Positions 23,721 through 32,512 of a stretch of 64,000 nucleotides of DNA are shown here, in pieces. Positions within the stretch are counted from its first letter, which is position 1. Each line of letters opens with the position of its first letter. The notes under the pieces were generated by a model. That model did no database searches and was not told the DNA's origin. It was given only the letters and a program-made list of their open reading frames with translations. Origin of the DNA: Streptomyces bikiniensis (GTDB lineage Bacteria; Actinomycetota; Actinomycetes; Streptomycetales; Streptomycetaceae); assembly GCA_000716465.1 (NCBI GenBank), contig JNWL01000009.1, positions 87,653 through 151,652 of the forward strand, in the 5' to 3' direction. The translations under genes and the position numbers were made by a program.

Positions 23721-24044
23721 GTGCTGCGAGCCACGACGACCCGGAGCACATCGGCGTTCCGTGCCGTCCCGTCGCCCGCGTCCCCGTTCCTCGCCGTCGC
23801 GGCTTCCCTCACGCACGCCCACGCCCCTGGTCACCCCGCCGTCGGCAGCCGAGCCGGGACCACCCCGTCCGGTCCGGCGCCGCACGGCGGGACCTCGACG
23901 CTTCCGGCCCGTCGTTCGTCGGAGATCCCGAACGGAGGACGGGTGACCGGACCCGGCCACGCCGCACCCGGCGCCGTGCACGTCCGCGCGTCGAGCAGAT
24001 CCGGGGCCCCCTACGAGGCCCCACTCCGGATGTTCCGCCGCTGA
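23721..24044 (+). CDS. Doubtful small ORF upstream of carbonic anhydrase
   Basis: A 107-codon frame starting with GTG, with GGAAGGGAA 4-5 nt upstream and a promoter-like island before that. The product is Ala/Pro/Ser/Arg-rich with no domain and third-position bias weaker than neighbours. It may be a real short protein or simply the leader region of the carbonic anhydrase / SulP transcript. Confidence 0.25.
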   Translation: MLRATTTRSTSAFRAVPSPASPFLAVAASLTHAHAPGHPAVGSRAGTTPSGPAPHGGTSTLPARRSSEIPNGGRVTGPGHAAPGAVHVRASSRSGAPYEAPLRMFRR

Positions 24045-24123
24045 CCGGGCGGAACGGCCCCCCACATCTCCGTCATGCAAGCCCGACGTGCCGTCACGGC
24101 GCGCCAGGAGGAATCACCACACC

Positions 24124-24705
24124 ATGCAGCCCCTCATCGACAACGCGCGCACCTTCGGACAGCGACCCGAGGAGTTCGCCGGCCTCGCCGCGGGCCAGTC
24201 CCCCGAGGTCCTGTTCATCACCTGCTCCGACTCCCGGGTCGTACCGGCCCTCATCACGGGCGCTCGGCCCGGCGAGCTGTTCGAACTGCGCACCGCCGGC
24301 AACATCGTTCCCCCCTACGGCTCCACCACCCCCACCGGAGAGGCGGCGACCATCGAGTACGCCGTGGAGGTCCTCGGCGTCCAGGACATCGTGGTGTGCG
24401 GCCACTCCCACTGCGGTGCGGTCGGTGCCGTGGTGCGCGGTGACGACCTGAACTCGGTTCCCGCCGTACGGGACTGGCTCGCGCACGCCGCGAAAGAACC
24501 CGAGTGCTCCGACCCCACCGACCCGACGGTCGCCGAGGCCGTGCAGAACCACGTCCTGACGCAGCTCCTGCGGTTGCGCTCCTACCCCTGCGTCGGACGA
24601 CGCCTGCAAGCCGGCGAACTCCGCCTGCACGGCTGGTACTACGAGGTCCACACCGGACTCGTGCGCGAACACCGCGCGGACACCGACACGTTCGAGACGC
24701 TCTGA
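24124..24705 (+). CDS. Beta-carbonic anhydrase
   Basis: A 193-residue beta-class carbonic anhydrase. Zinc ligands and catalytic residues are present: CSDSR (34-38; Cys34, Asp36, Arg38) and CGHSHCGA (92-99; His94, Cys97). The family interconverts CO2 and bicarbonate in the cytoplasm. AGGAGG lies about 12 nt before the ATG. The gene is 17 nt upstream of a SulP transporter, a known pairing in which the transporter imports bicarbonate or sulfate-like anions and the anhydrase equilibrates the pool. It is slightly short at the C-terminus but complete in the core. Confidence 0.93.
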   Translation: MQPLIDNARTFGQRPEEFAGLAAGQSPEVLFITCSDSRVVPALITGARPGELFELRTAGNIVPPYGSTTPTGEAATIEYAVEVLGVQDIVVCGHSHCGAVGAVVRGDDLNSVPAVRDWLAHAAKEPECSDPTDPTVAEAVQNHVLTQLLRLRSYPCVGRRLQAGELRLHGWYYEVHTGLVREHRADTDTFETL

Positions 24706-24722
24706 GGGAACAGGTGAACGCC

Positions 24723-26183
24723 ATGCTGTCCAAGTTCCCCCATCTGCGACAGGACTTACTCGCCTCCGTCGTCGTCTTCCTCGTCGCGGTGCCCCTCTGC
24801 GTGGGGGTGGCGGTCGCCTCCGGCGTGCCGGCCGAGCTGGGACTCGTCACCGGCATCGTCGGCGGCATCGTCACCGGCCTCATGCGCGGCAGCAGTCTCC
24901 AGGTGTCGGGACCTGCCGCCGGCCTGACCGTGATCGTCTTCGAGGCGGTCAGCGAGTTCGGGGTGGGCACGCTCGGTGTGATCGTGCTGATCGCCGGCCT
25001 GCTCCAGCTCGCCATGGGGTTCTTCCGCATCGGCCGCTGGTTCAGGGCGATATCCGTCTCCGTCGTCGAGGGCATGCTCTGTGGCATCGGCCTGGTGATC
25101 ATCGCCGGGCAGATCTACGCCGCGGCGGGTCTGAAGGCTCCGGAGACCGGCCTCGGGAAGATCACGGGTCTGCCCCGCGCGTTCGCCGACGCGTTCGGGA
25201 GCGCCGAGGCCCTGGCCTCCCTCGCGATCGGCGCGGGCACCATCGCCGTCATCGTGCTGTGGAGGAGACTGCCCGAGCGGATGCAGGCCGTGCCCGGGGC
25301 CCTCGCCGCGGTGGTGCTGGCGACGGCCGTCACCCTCGGTCTCGGGCTGCCGGTCGCCACCGTCGAGGTGGAGGGCCTGCTCGGTGTCGTCCAGCCGCCC
25401 GGCGCCGAGGCCTTCGGCGAACTGGCCGGTCCCGCCATCTGGGGCACGATCATCGCGTTCGCGCTGATCGCCTCGGCGGAGAGCCTGTTCAGTGCGGCGG
25501 CCGTGGACCGGCTGCACGACGGCCCGCGCACCGAGTACGACAAGGAGATGGTCGCCCAGGGCACGGGCAACACGATCTGCGGCCTGCTCGGCGCCCTGCC
25601 CATGACCGCGGTCATCGTACGCAGCTCGGCCAACGTCAACGCCGGTGCGAAGACCAGGGCGTCGCGGGTCCTGCACGGTGTGTGGCTGCTGCTGTTCGCC
25701 GCCGCGTTCCCGTTCGTCCTGGCGCTGATCCCCCTGCCCGCGCTCGCCGGCATCCTCGTCCACGCGGGCTGGAAACTGATCCCGTTCCGCCAGGTCGCCG
25801 TGCTGTGGCGGGAGCACAGGGGCGAGGCGGCGATCCTGGTGGTCACGGCCGCCGCCATCGTCGTGGTCAACATGTTCGAGGGCGTCCTGATCGGTCTGGC
25901 CCTGGCAGTCGTCAAGACCGCCTGGGAGGCCTCGCACGTCAAACTGGAAGTCGTCGACAAGGGCGCGGGCCCGGTCGAGGCGCACCTGACGGGCAACGCC
26001 ACGTTCCTCCGCCTGCCGAAGATCCTCGACACGCTGGAGTCCCTCCCGCAGGACCGCCCGGTCGAGCTCGACCTGTCGGGACTGCACCACCTCGACCACG
26101 CCTGCCGTACGGCACTGGAGAGCTGGGCCGAACGGCACAGTGCGACCGGCACCGAACCGGTGAAGCTCACCACCGCGGCCTGA
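24723..26183 (+). CDS. SulP-family anion (probably bicarbonate) transporter
   Basis: A 486-residue SLC26/SulP protein: an N-terminal core (RQDLLASVVVFLVAVPLCVG), the SulP signature region (GIVTGLMRGSSLQVSGPAAG), FALIASAESLFSAAAVDRLH and a shortened C-terminal STAS-like domain (HLTGNATFLRLPKILDTL; ELDLSGLHHLDHACRTALES). Linkage to carbonic anhydrase favours bicarbonate uptake. The ATG at 24723 is preferred over GTG at 24714, which is too close to GAGGGAA. Codon 12 (24756-24758) is TTA, a rare leucine codon read by the bldA tRNA in Streptomyces, so expression may be tied to development. Confidence 0.9.
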   Translation: MLSKFPHLRQDLLASVVVFLVAVPLCVGVAVASGVPAELGLVTGIVGGIVTGLMRGSSLQVSGPAAGLTVIVFEAVSEFGVGTLGVIVLIAGLLQLAMGFFRIGRWFRAISVSVVEGMLCGIGLVIIAGQIYAAAGLKAPETGLGKITGLPRAFADAFGSAEALASLAIGAGTIAVIVLWRRLPERMQAVPGALAAVVLATAVTLGLGLPVATVEVEGLLGVVQPPGAEAFGELAGPAIWGTIIAFALIASAESLFSAAAVDRLHDGPRTEYDKEMVAQGTGNTICGLLGALPMTAVIVRSSANVNAGAKTRASRVLHGVWLLLFAAAFPFVLALIPLPALAGILVHAGWKLIPFRQVAVLWREHRGEAAILVVTAAAIVVVNMFEGVLIGLALAVVKTAWEASHVKLEVVDKGAGPVEAHLTGNATFLRLPKILDTLESLPQDRPVELDLSGLHHLDHACRTALESWAERHSATGTEPVKLTTAA

Positions 26184-26297
26184 GCCGGCGGACGGCGGGC
26201 CCCGCCCCCGGTCGTCAGAGGTCGCCGGGCTCAGACAGCCCCGCGACCGGCGGTCCGGAGCCCCGGGGCCCGCCGCCCGCCGTCTGCGCACTCCCGT

Positions 26298-26597
26298 TCA
26301 GCGGGCGGTTTCCATCGCTCCCAGACCTTTCGCCAGATCCTCCCTGTTCATCACCGGCGTGTAGGAAACCTTGGCGCCCAACTCCAGGAAGAAGGGTTCC
26401 GCGGTCTTCGGCATGTCGGCGGACTCCGCCAGGTCGCAAAATATGTAAGCCGTCCGGCAGCCGTTCTCGGTGGTGAAGTAGGCGGCCTCCGGCCGGATCA
26501 CCGACATCGCCTTGCCCAGCGTCCCTTCCAGTGTCCCCTGCCTGATGGCTTCGTTGGACGTCTGCGTGTCCATCTGAACCTTCAACAACATGCGCAT
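26298..26597 (-). CDS. Small conserved protein (DUF3303-like)
   Basis: A 99-residue protein, MRMLLKVQMDTQTSNEAIRQ, then EGTLGKAMSVIRPEAAYF, TENGCRTAYIFCDLAES and EPFFLELGAKVSYTPVMN. It looks like a small ferredoxin-like alpha/beta domain of the DUF3303/NIPSNAP-like kind found across actinobacteria; I cannot assign a reaction. GGAAGG lies 8 nt before the ATG. Several codons are AT-ending (ATA, TTT), unlike the neighbours, which may indicate transfer. It is convergent with the SulP gene. Confidence 0.75.
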   Translation of the reverse strand: MRMLLKVQMDTQTSNEAIRQGTLEGTLGKAMSVIRPEAAYFTTENGCRTAYIFCDLAESADMPKTAEPFFLELGAKVSYTPVMNREDLAKGLGAMETAR

Positions 26598-26807
26598 GGC
26601 AACCGCCTTCCCGGCTCCGGCGCCCCCGGTCCGGGCGTACGGGGCGTGCCCGAAGCCCTCTTACCAGCGTCTCTCCGCTTCCGCCCTCGGGCCAGCCGAC
26701 CCCTGAGCGGGACGCCGCCGGGGTCGAGGGGGCGACAGCCGACGTCGGCGGTGACGCGCCCCGTCACGAGGGATGCGGACGCCGGCAGGGCGACCGACCG
26801 GCCCGCT

Positions 26808-28214
26808 TCATCCTCCCGCGCAGGACGAAAGGGGTTCGCCGACGTCGTCCCGTCGTCTCATGGCACGCAGAAGTCGGCCGGCGATCCAGTCCGGCCCGAG
26901 GCCCCGCAGTTCTCCCGTCCACCGCGACATCCCTTCGGGAGGGCGGGAGAGCAACTCGCGCACGGCCCGGCCCACCTCCCCGGGATCCAGGCGGGAGGGG
27001 TCGAGGCACGTGGCCAACCGGGCCCGCTCGGCGTCGTGCGCGATCGAGAACTGGTCACTGGAGAAGGGGAGGACCAAGGCGGGGGTCCCCGACGCCACGC
27101 ACTCCGTGAAGGAGTTGTTCCCGCCGTGGTGCACCATGACGTCGACCCGGCGCAGCAGCCACCGCTGCGGAACGACACGGGCGACGTGCACCCTCGGACC
27201 CGACAGACGGGCGAGGGCCGGAGCGCTGTCACCGGCCGCGACCACCACCGCCGCGTCCGGAACACCGGAGAGGACGCTTCGCACCAGGAGGTCCAGCACG
27301 TCGCTGCGGGCCGACAGGAAGGTCCCCAGAGCGATCAGCACCACCCGGCGGGCCGCCGACCTCAGGCGGTGGACGACAGCCTCCCACTCCTCGCCCGGAT
27401 CCGGTTCCGCGGCGGGAACGCAATGGCCCCCGTACAGGAACTCGGCCCCGGTCGAAGCGTGTTCCGGAAGCCAGGGGAACCGCGGGTAGTTGAACACCAC
27501 GGCACGACAAGAGGTGAGGGCGAACGCTCGGCCCGGCGGATCGACCGAGGCGCCGTGCGCTCGTGCGACCTCCGCGAACCGTTCGGTGAAGGCCGTGTCG
27601 TTGGCCCTGGCCGCGCGCCGCAGCTCCGCCAGCGCCCCCGCCGCGGGACGGACCGCCCGCGGCCAGGCGTAGGGGACCCCGAAGAACGCGTCGGGCCGGT
27701 GGGGCACGTAGGTCGGGTGCCCGGGACAGAACGTGGCGAAGGGCAGCCCCAGGCAGTGCAGCGCCAGCGTCACCGGATAGCTCAGCTGGTCGACCACGTA
27801 CCAGTCGGGAGCCAGCCGTTCGTGCAGGGCCCTCAGCTCGGCCATCACCCTCTCCGGATCCGACAGCAGGTCCTCGCCGCGGTGACGCGCCTGTGCGAGC
27901 AGAGCGGCGACCGCTCCCCTCCGGGTCGAGCCGAGGAACTCCTCCAGGCGCTCCGCCTCCCGCGCACCCTGTCGCGTGCTCCGCGCGACACCGGTGTTCG
28001 CGTTCCTCGTCACCGTCAACGGCACGAAGCCGACGCCGGCCCCCTCGGCCATCGGGGCGAAGGACGGCGCGCTGGCGAAGCGGACCCGGGCACCGGCCCT
28101 CTCGAGGGCTCCCGCGAGCACCGACAGGGGCTGGGCGTGCGAGTGGAACGGGGGACTGACGACCACCACGCGCGGGGGACGTCCTGCCGCGCGGGTGTGA
28201 CGTGGCGAGATCAT
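26808..28214 (-). CDS. UGT/MGT-like glycosyltransferase (GT1 type)
   Basis: A 468-residue GT-B glycosyltransferase. The N-terminus has VVVVSPPFHSHAQPLSVLAG with the acceptor-side histidine; the C-terminal donor domain has LIALGTFLSA, VARVVPQRWLLRRVDVMVHH, GGNNSFTECVASGTPALVLP and SSDQF, matching the HGG-x-N-S sugar-nucleotide motif of macrolide/UDP-glycosyltransferases. Acceptor and sugar are unknown. The ATG at 28214 is chosen; the ribosome site is weak. It is divergent from a GT4-type enzyme 188 nt away, suggesting a shared glycosylation task. Confidence 0.85.
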   Translation of the reverse strand: MISPRHTRAAGRPPRVVVVSPPFHSHAQPLSVLAGALERAGARVRFASAPSFAPMAEGAGVGFVPLTVTRNANTGVARSTRQGAREAERLEEFLGSTRRGAVAALLAQARHRGEDLLSDPERVMAELRALHERLAPDWYVVDQLSYPVTLALHCLGLPFATFCPGHPTYVPHRPDAFFGVPYAWPRAVRPAAGALAELRRAARANDTAFTERFAEVARAHGASVDPPGRAFALTSCRAVVFNYPRFPWLPEHASTGAEFLYGGHCVPAAEPDPGEEWEAVVHRLRSAARRVVLIALGTFLSARSDVLDLLVRSVLSGVPDAAVVVAAGDSAPALARLSGPRVHVARVVPQRWLLRRVDVMVHHGGNNSFTECVASGTPALVLPFSSDQFSIAHDAERARLATCLDPSRLDPGEVGRAVRELLSRPPEGMSRWTGELRGLGPDWIAGRLLRAMRRRDDVGEPLSSCAGG

Positions 28215-28402
28215 GCCGTGTCTTCGTCTCCGGAGGGCGCGGCGGATGCGCGGGAAAGGGGGATCGCCGGCCGGTGGCCGCGCCGGGTCCCGGTCCCGTA
28301 CGGGTCTCCCCGACCCCGGGCCCCGCCGCGACGCGCTGTGCATCCGCGTGCCACCCCGCCGGCGAAACACCGCAGGCAGAGAGCCTTCGGTGAGGAGCCC
28401 CC

Positions 28403-30505
28403 GTGGAACACTTTCCGTCCGTCGCCGCCGCGCGAGACAGCCTCCGCACCCCGAGGAAAGGGCGGAGGGAGCGCGATCCGTTCGTCGAGGCCAGGACGGC
28501 CTACTGGAACCGTCTGCGCGGCGGAAGGAGGTCGCACGGCCCGCACGAGCACGATCCGTCGTCGTCCAGCCTGCTGAGAGAACTGCTCGCGGCCGAGTAC
28601 CACCTCGACCACCGGGCGCGGGCCCGTACCGACGGGGCCACGGCCCGTGACACGGCCCTGGCGAGGATCAGGCACCGGGTCCGGGCGGGGCAGGTGCCCG
28701 ATCCCGACGAATGCGTGCGGCTGCCGGCCGGAAGCGATTTCACGCGGGCCGTGCTGTTCGAAAGCTGGCCGGCCACCGCACGCCGTTACGGGGCCGAGTG
28801 GACCACCGCCGCCGTACGCTCCGGGCTGCGCGCGACGGAGGACCCGGACGCGGTGGCCTTCCTGCTCGACATGGCAGCCGCCACGGGCCTGCGCCCCCTG
28901 CCGCCCGCGGAAGTCCTCCGGTTCGCGGAGGGGGACGACCGGCGGGTCAGGCATGCCGCCTGGCGCCTCCTCGCGGCGTACGGCCGCGGGCGGCTCCCCG
29001 GGGCCGGGGGACACGGCCCCACCGACGCCTATGAGCGCGTACTGCTGGAGGCCCTGGGGCGGCGACCGCTCACGGGAGCCGGAATCGAAGGGGTCCGCCC
29101 CGGCCTGTTCGTCGCCCAGTCCATGCTCATGGGCCGTTTCGACAGCCCGGGGGAGGGGCTCAGCGGAGGCCTGAGCGTCCTTCTCGGCTCACTCGGCGAC
29201 GCCCTCGCCGGCACCGACGGCATCGCCGCCGCCATCACGCTGGTCACGGCCTGCCGTCCGGAACTGGAGGAGGATCCGGTCCTGCTGCACCGCCGGGGCC
29301 GGGGACACTGGATCCTCAGGCTCCCCCTGGACAGCGACCGCCCGGTGGGCCCCGAGGAAATGGGCCGGCACCGGGAAGCACTGGCCTGGTGGGCCGCCGA
29401 ACTGCTGGGGTCGCTGCGGCACCCGATCGACGTCCTGCACGTCCGTTACGCCGATGACGGCTCCCTCGCCCTGGCGGAAGCCGCCCGAAGGGTCGGCGCG
29501 GCCCTCGTCTTCACCGCCACGCCCGACCCCCACCGCCAGATGAGCGAGCGGCACGACACCTCCGGCGCGAACCCCGCCCACGTGCGCCACGACCTGCACC
29601 GGGTCTTCCTCGCCGACCGCCTGGTCGAGCGGGCCGACCGGGTCGTGGGCATCGCCGGACGCACCGGCGGGACGAACGAGCTGCTGAGCCACTTCCCGCA
29701 GCTCGCGGAACGGACCGACGGCACGGCGCCCGGCGCGCCACCGGAGGGCGTCGCCCCCTATCAGCCGCCGCCCGACCGGGAACGGCGCCGCGAGCTGCTC
29801 CTCGGCGCGGTCGACGCGGTGGCGAGCTCCTGCGGGGACCCCGCACCCATGGTGCTGCTGAACGTCGGCCGCCTTCATCCGGTCAAACAGCAGGACGTCC
29901 TGGTCCGTGCCTGGACGGAGTCGGGTTGCCACCGCGACTCGATCCTCGTGATCGTCGGCGGCAGTCCGCGGACGGGGGACTCCGTGGAGCGCTCGATGCG
30001 CGAACGGATCGAGCGGGCCGTCGCCGCCTGCCCCGAGGCCCGTCGACGGCTGCTCCTGCTGCCGGCCCTCCCCAACGCGGAGGTGCGGCTTCTCGAACGG
30101 GCTCTGGCCGACCCGGCACGGCCTTTCCGCGCCCGGTACGTCTGCTCCAGCGCGAAGGAGGAGTTCGGCCTCGCCGTCCTGGAGGCCATGGAGGCCGGAC
30201 TGGTCACGGCCGGCCCCGTCAGGGGCGGCGTCCCGCACTACCTCACCGACGGGGACAACGGGCTGCTGCTCGACACGTCCACCTCGCGAAGCCTCGGCGA
30301 CGGACTGAAGCGTCTGCTGCGGATCGGCGACGAGGAGGCCGCCGTGATGACCTCTCGCGCACGGCGCCTCGTCCGGACCACGTACTCGTCCGTGGCGATG
30401 GCTCGCGTGATGGCCGAACACTACGCGGACGTGACGGACCGGGAGCGCCGGTCGAGCGACGGCGGACCCGCGATCGGTGCCCCTCGCGTACGCATCCCTT
30501 CGTGA
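28403..30505 (+). CDS. GT4-type glycosyltransferase (sucrose-phosphate-synthase-like) with helical N-terminal region
   Basis: A 700-residue protein. The C-terminal half is a GT4 donor domain: MVLLNVGRLHPVKQQDVLVR (about 480-500), and EEFGLAVLEAMEAGLVTAGP near residue 585 with the E-x7-E motif. The middle resembles the acceptor domain of sucrose synthase/SPS (QSMLMGRFDSPGEGLSGGLS). Residues 1-230 are helical, with repeats like RRVRHAAWRLLAAYGRGRLP that recall HEAT-like units. The start GTG at 28403 has GAGGAG 5 nt upstream. Sugar donor and acceptor unknown. Divergent from a GT1-type enzyme. Confidence 0.8.
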   Translation: MEHFPSVAAARDSLRTPRKGRRERDPFVEARTAYWNRLRGGRRSHGPHEHDPSSSSLLRELLAAEYHLDHRARARTDGATARDTALARIRHRVRAGQVPDPDECVRLPAGSDFTRAVLFESWPATARRYGAEWTTAAVRSGLRATEDPDAVAFLLDMAAATGLRPLPPAEVLRFAEGDDRRVRHAAWRLLAAYGRGRLPGAGGHGPTDAYERVLLEALGRRPLTGAGIEGVRPGLFVAQSMLMGRFDSPGEGLSGGLSVLLGSLGDALAGTDGIAAAITLVTACRPELEEDPVLLHRRGRGHWILRLPLDSDRPVGPEEMGRHREALAWWAAELLGSLRHPIDVLHVRYADDGSLALAEAARRVGAALVFTATPDPHRQMSERHDTSGANPAHVRHDLHRVFLADRLVERADRVVGIAGRTGGTNELLSHFPQLAERTDGTAPGAPPEGVAPYQPPPDRERRRELLLGAVDAVASSCGDPAPMVLLNVGRLHPVKQQDVLVRAWTESGCHRDSILVIVGGSPRTGDSVERSMRERIERAVAACPEARRRLLLLPALPNAEVRLLERALADPARPFRARYVCSSAKEEFGLAVLEAMEAGLVTAGPVRGGVPHYLTDGDNGLLLDTSTSRSLGDGLKRLLRIGDEEAAVMTSRARRLVRTTYSSVAMARVMAEHYADVTDRERRSSDGGPAIGAPRVRIPS

Positions 30506-30870
30506 GCGTGAGGAGACCCGCTCGCAAGCGCGCCCGGATCCTCCGGCGCGACACCCGTACTGCGCGGTAGTACGAGGGAGGGGCGGTGAACCCGGAGAGG
30601 TGCCCTCACCGGCCGTGGAGCACGGCGGAGCACCTGATCCGGGTCGTCGCCCCCGTCCTCGCGCCGGGGGCCGCGAGGCGCGGTCGGACCGGAAGGCCTG
30701 CGTCCCCGGACACGCGTGGTGCTCCGAGGACCCCGAAGTCGCCCTCACAGGCGTCCATCAAGACGAGGTAAAGATTTCAAGTATCCGGTGAAACCGATCG
30801 GTCCACGGCGACGGAACCCATTTCCACAAGGAGTTCGAAACCTTGTCGGACTTTGAAGGAGAGGATCACC
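30506..30870. other. Gap upstream of the surface-protein operon
   Basis: About 365 bases with no supported gene. The promoter of the downstream sortase/sigma operon must lie here. The final 100 bases are less GC-rich, and AAGGAG/GAGAGG precede the ATG at 30871. I could not identify an ECF-type promoter with confidence. Confidence 0.5.
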
Positions 30871-31710
30871 ATGACTGCTCGCACCGCAGGCGCGGCCCTG
30901 GCAACCGGTGTCGCCGTCGCACTGTCCGTCACCGCCGGTGCTCCCGCGTTCGCCCAGTCCCAGTCCCAGGCCGAGGTGGAGCAGGCCACCGTCTCGGTGC
31001 TGCACGCCGTGCCGGGCCTGACCGTGGACGTGTTCGCCGGGGACAAGGAACTGCTGCCCGACTTCAAGCCGGGCACGCTCACCGACCCGCTCAAGCTGGA
31101 CGCGGGTTCTTACGACATCAAGGTCTTCAAGGACGGGGAGGGCCCCAAGGGAACTCCGGCGATCCAGAAGACCGTCGAGGTGCCGGCCGGGGCGAACGCG
31201 ACGCTGGTCGCGCACCTGACGGCCGACGGCAAGCCGACGCTCGACGCCTTCGTCAACGACACTTCCAAGGTGCCGGCCGGCAAGGCCAGGCTCACCGTCC
31301 GGCACGTCGCGGCCGCCCCCGCCGTCGACGTCCGGGCCGGTGGCACCCCGGTGTTCAAGGGACTGGAGAACCCCAAGGAGGCCGAGGCCGAGGTGGCGGC
31401 CGGCACGGTGAACGCCGACGTCGTCCTCGCCGGTACCGACACCGTGGCGATCGGCCCGGCCAAGCTGGACCTGGCCGAGGGCAGCAACACGATCGTCTAC
31501 GCGTGGGGCAGCGCCGCGGACAAGAACCTCGCGCTGAAGACCCAGACCATCACCGGCATGCACTCCGCACCGGGCGGCGTTCCCGCAGGCGGAACGGGCC
31601 AGGCCGCGAGCGGGACCAGCGACGCGGCCTTGGGCGCCCTCGCCGCGGGTGCGGTCCTCGCCCTCGGCGCCGGTGGTTACCTGCTGCGCCGTCGCGACGA
31701 CGCCGCCTGA
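30871..31710 (+). CDS. Secreted DUF4397-domain surface protein
   Basis: A 279-residue protein. A signal peptide (MTARTAGAALATGVAVALSV, cleavage near APAFAQ) is followed by DUF4397 (VSVLHAVPGLTVDVFAGDKE; LDAGSYDIKVFKDGEG; RLTVRHVAAAPAVDVRAGG). The C-terminus has a Gly-rich spacer, a hydrophobic helix and a basic RRRDDAA tail, the layout of a wall-sorting signal but without a clear LPxTG/LAxTG box. The ATG at 30871 has GAGAGG upstream. A class F sortase, an ECF sigma factor and an anti-sigma factor follow, so it is the probable surface client of the sortase. A strong hairpin follows. Confidence 0.88.
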   Translation: MTARTAGAALATGVAVALSVTAGAPAFAQSQSQAEVEQATVSVLHAVPGLTVDVFAGDKELLPDFKPGTLTDPLKLDAGSYDIKVFKDGEGPKGTPAIQKTVEVPAGANATLVAHLTADGKPTLDAFVNDTSKVPAGKARLTVRHVAAAPAVDVRAGGTPVFKGLENPKEAEAEVAAGTVNADVVLAGTDTVAIGPAKLDLAEGSNTIVYAWGSAADKNLALKTQTITGMHSAPGGVPAGGTGQAASGTSDAALGALAAGAVLALGAGGYLLRRRDDAA

Positions 31711-31737
31711 CGGCGAGCACACGACACCCAGACGGAT

Positions 31738-31782
31738 CTCCGGGTGTGCCCGTCCCGTCCACCGGGCCGGGCACACCCGGAG
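31738..31782 (+). terminator. Perfect 15-bp hairpin after the DUF4397 gene
   Basis: CTCCGGGTGTGCCCG (31738-31752) and its exact complement (31768-31782) flank a 15-nt loop, 28 nt past the surface-protein stop and 29 nt before the sortase start. It can act as a partial terminator that keeps the surface-protein transcript more abundant than the downstream sortase/sigma mRNA. Confidence 0.65.
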
Positions 31783-31810
31783 CATCCTCGTGCCGGAAAG
31801 GCCGACCGTG

Positions 31811-32512
31811 ATGAGTCCGCAGCGGACAGGACACCGCACGATCCTCGGAGTCGCCGCCCTGCTGGTCGGGGCCGTCCTGTGCGGCGTGTTCGCCTTTGTC
31901 GCGCTGCGCGGACACCCCACACGAGCCGCCGACTTCGGCACGGTGCCGACGACGGAGCCGTCGTCGTCCGACCCCACCCGTGCGGCGCCGGCGCGGGACT
32001 CACCGCCGTCGTGGCCGAGCACCGCACCTGCGGACTCCGGCCCCTCCGGCCCGGCGGACCCCTCGCCGCCGGAGGAACTGTCCGTCCCCCGGCTGGGCCT
32101 GCGCGCTCCCGTCGATCCGGTGGGAGTGGACGACGACGGCCTGACGGAGGTACCGCCGGACCCCGACCGTGTCGGGTGGTACCGCTTCTCGCCGGAGCCC
32201 GGCTCTCCCGAGGGGTCCTCCGTCGTCGTCGGCCACGTCGACGCCGAAGGACGCGGCCTGGGCGTTCTGAACGGCCTGAACGAAGTCCGCCGGGGCGACC
32301 GCGTGGTGATCGCGCGCCGGGACGGGAGCGCCGTCGCCTACAGGGTCGTCGCCCGGCGGACCGTGGGCAAGGAGGACCTGGCCGGATCGGGTGCGTTCCG
32401 CCGCGGCGGACCCCCCGTGCTGACGCTGATCACCTGCGCCGGTCCCTACCTGCCCGACAACGGCGGATACCAGAACAACCTGGTCGTCACAGCAGTGGAG
32501 GCATCCGAATGA
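31811..32512 (+). CDS. Class F sortase-like protein
   Basis: A 233-residue protein with an N-terminal membrane anchor (ILGVAALLVGAVLCGVFAFV), a proline/serine linker and the sortase beta-barrel. Catalytic His142 (VVVGHVDAEGRG) and Cys209 (LTLITCAGPY) are present. In the last strand, where class F enzymes usually have an arginine (YRDN-type), this protein reads YQNNLVV (Gln221), so the third catalytic residue may be missing or displaced. The ATG at 31811 is chosen; a GTG at 31808 is also possible, with GGAAAGG upstream of both. Its stop overlaps the sigma-factor ATG. Confidence 0.85.
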   Translation: MSPQRTGHRTILGVAALLVGAVLCGVFAFVALRGHPTRAADFGTVPTTEPSSSDPTRAAPARDSPPSWPSTAPADSGPSGPADPSPPEELSVPRLGLRAPVDPVGVDDDGLTEVPPDPDRVGWYRFSPEPGSPEGSSVVVGHVDAEGRGLGVLNGLNEVRRGDRVVIARRDGSAVAYRVVARRTVGKEDLAGSGAFRRGGPPVLTLITCAGPYLPDNGGYQNNLVVTAVEASE

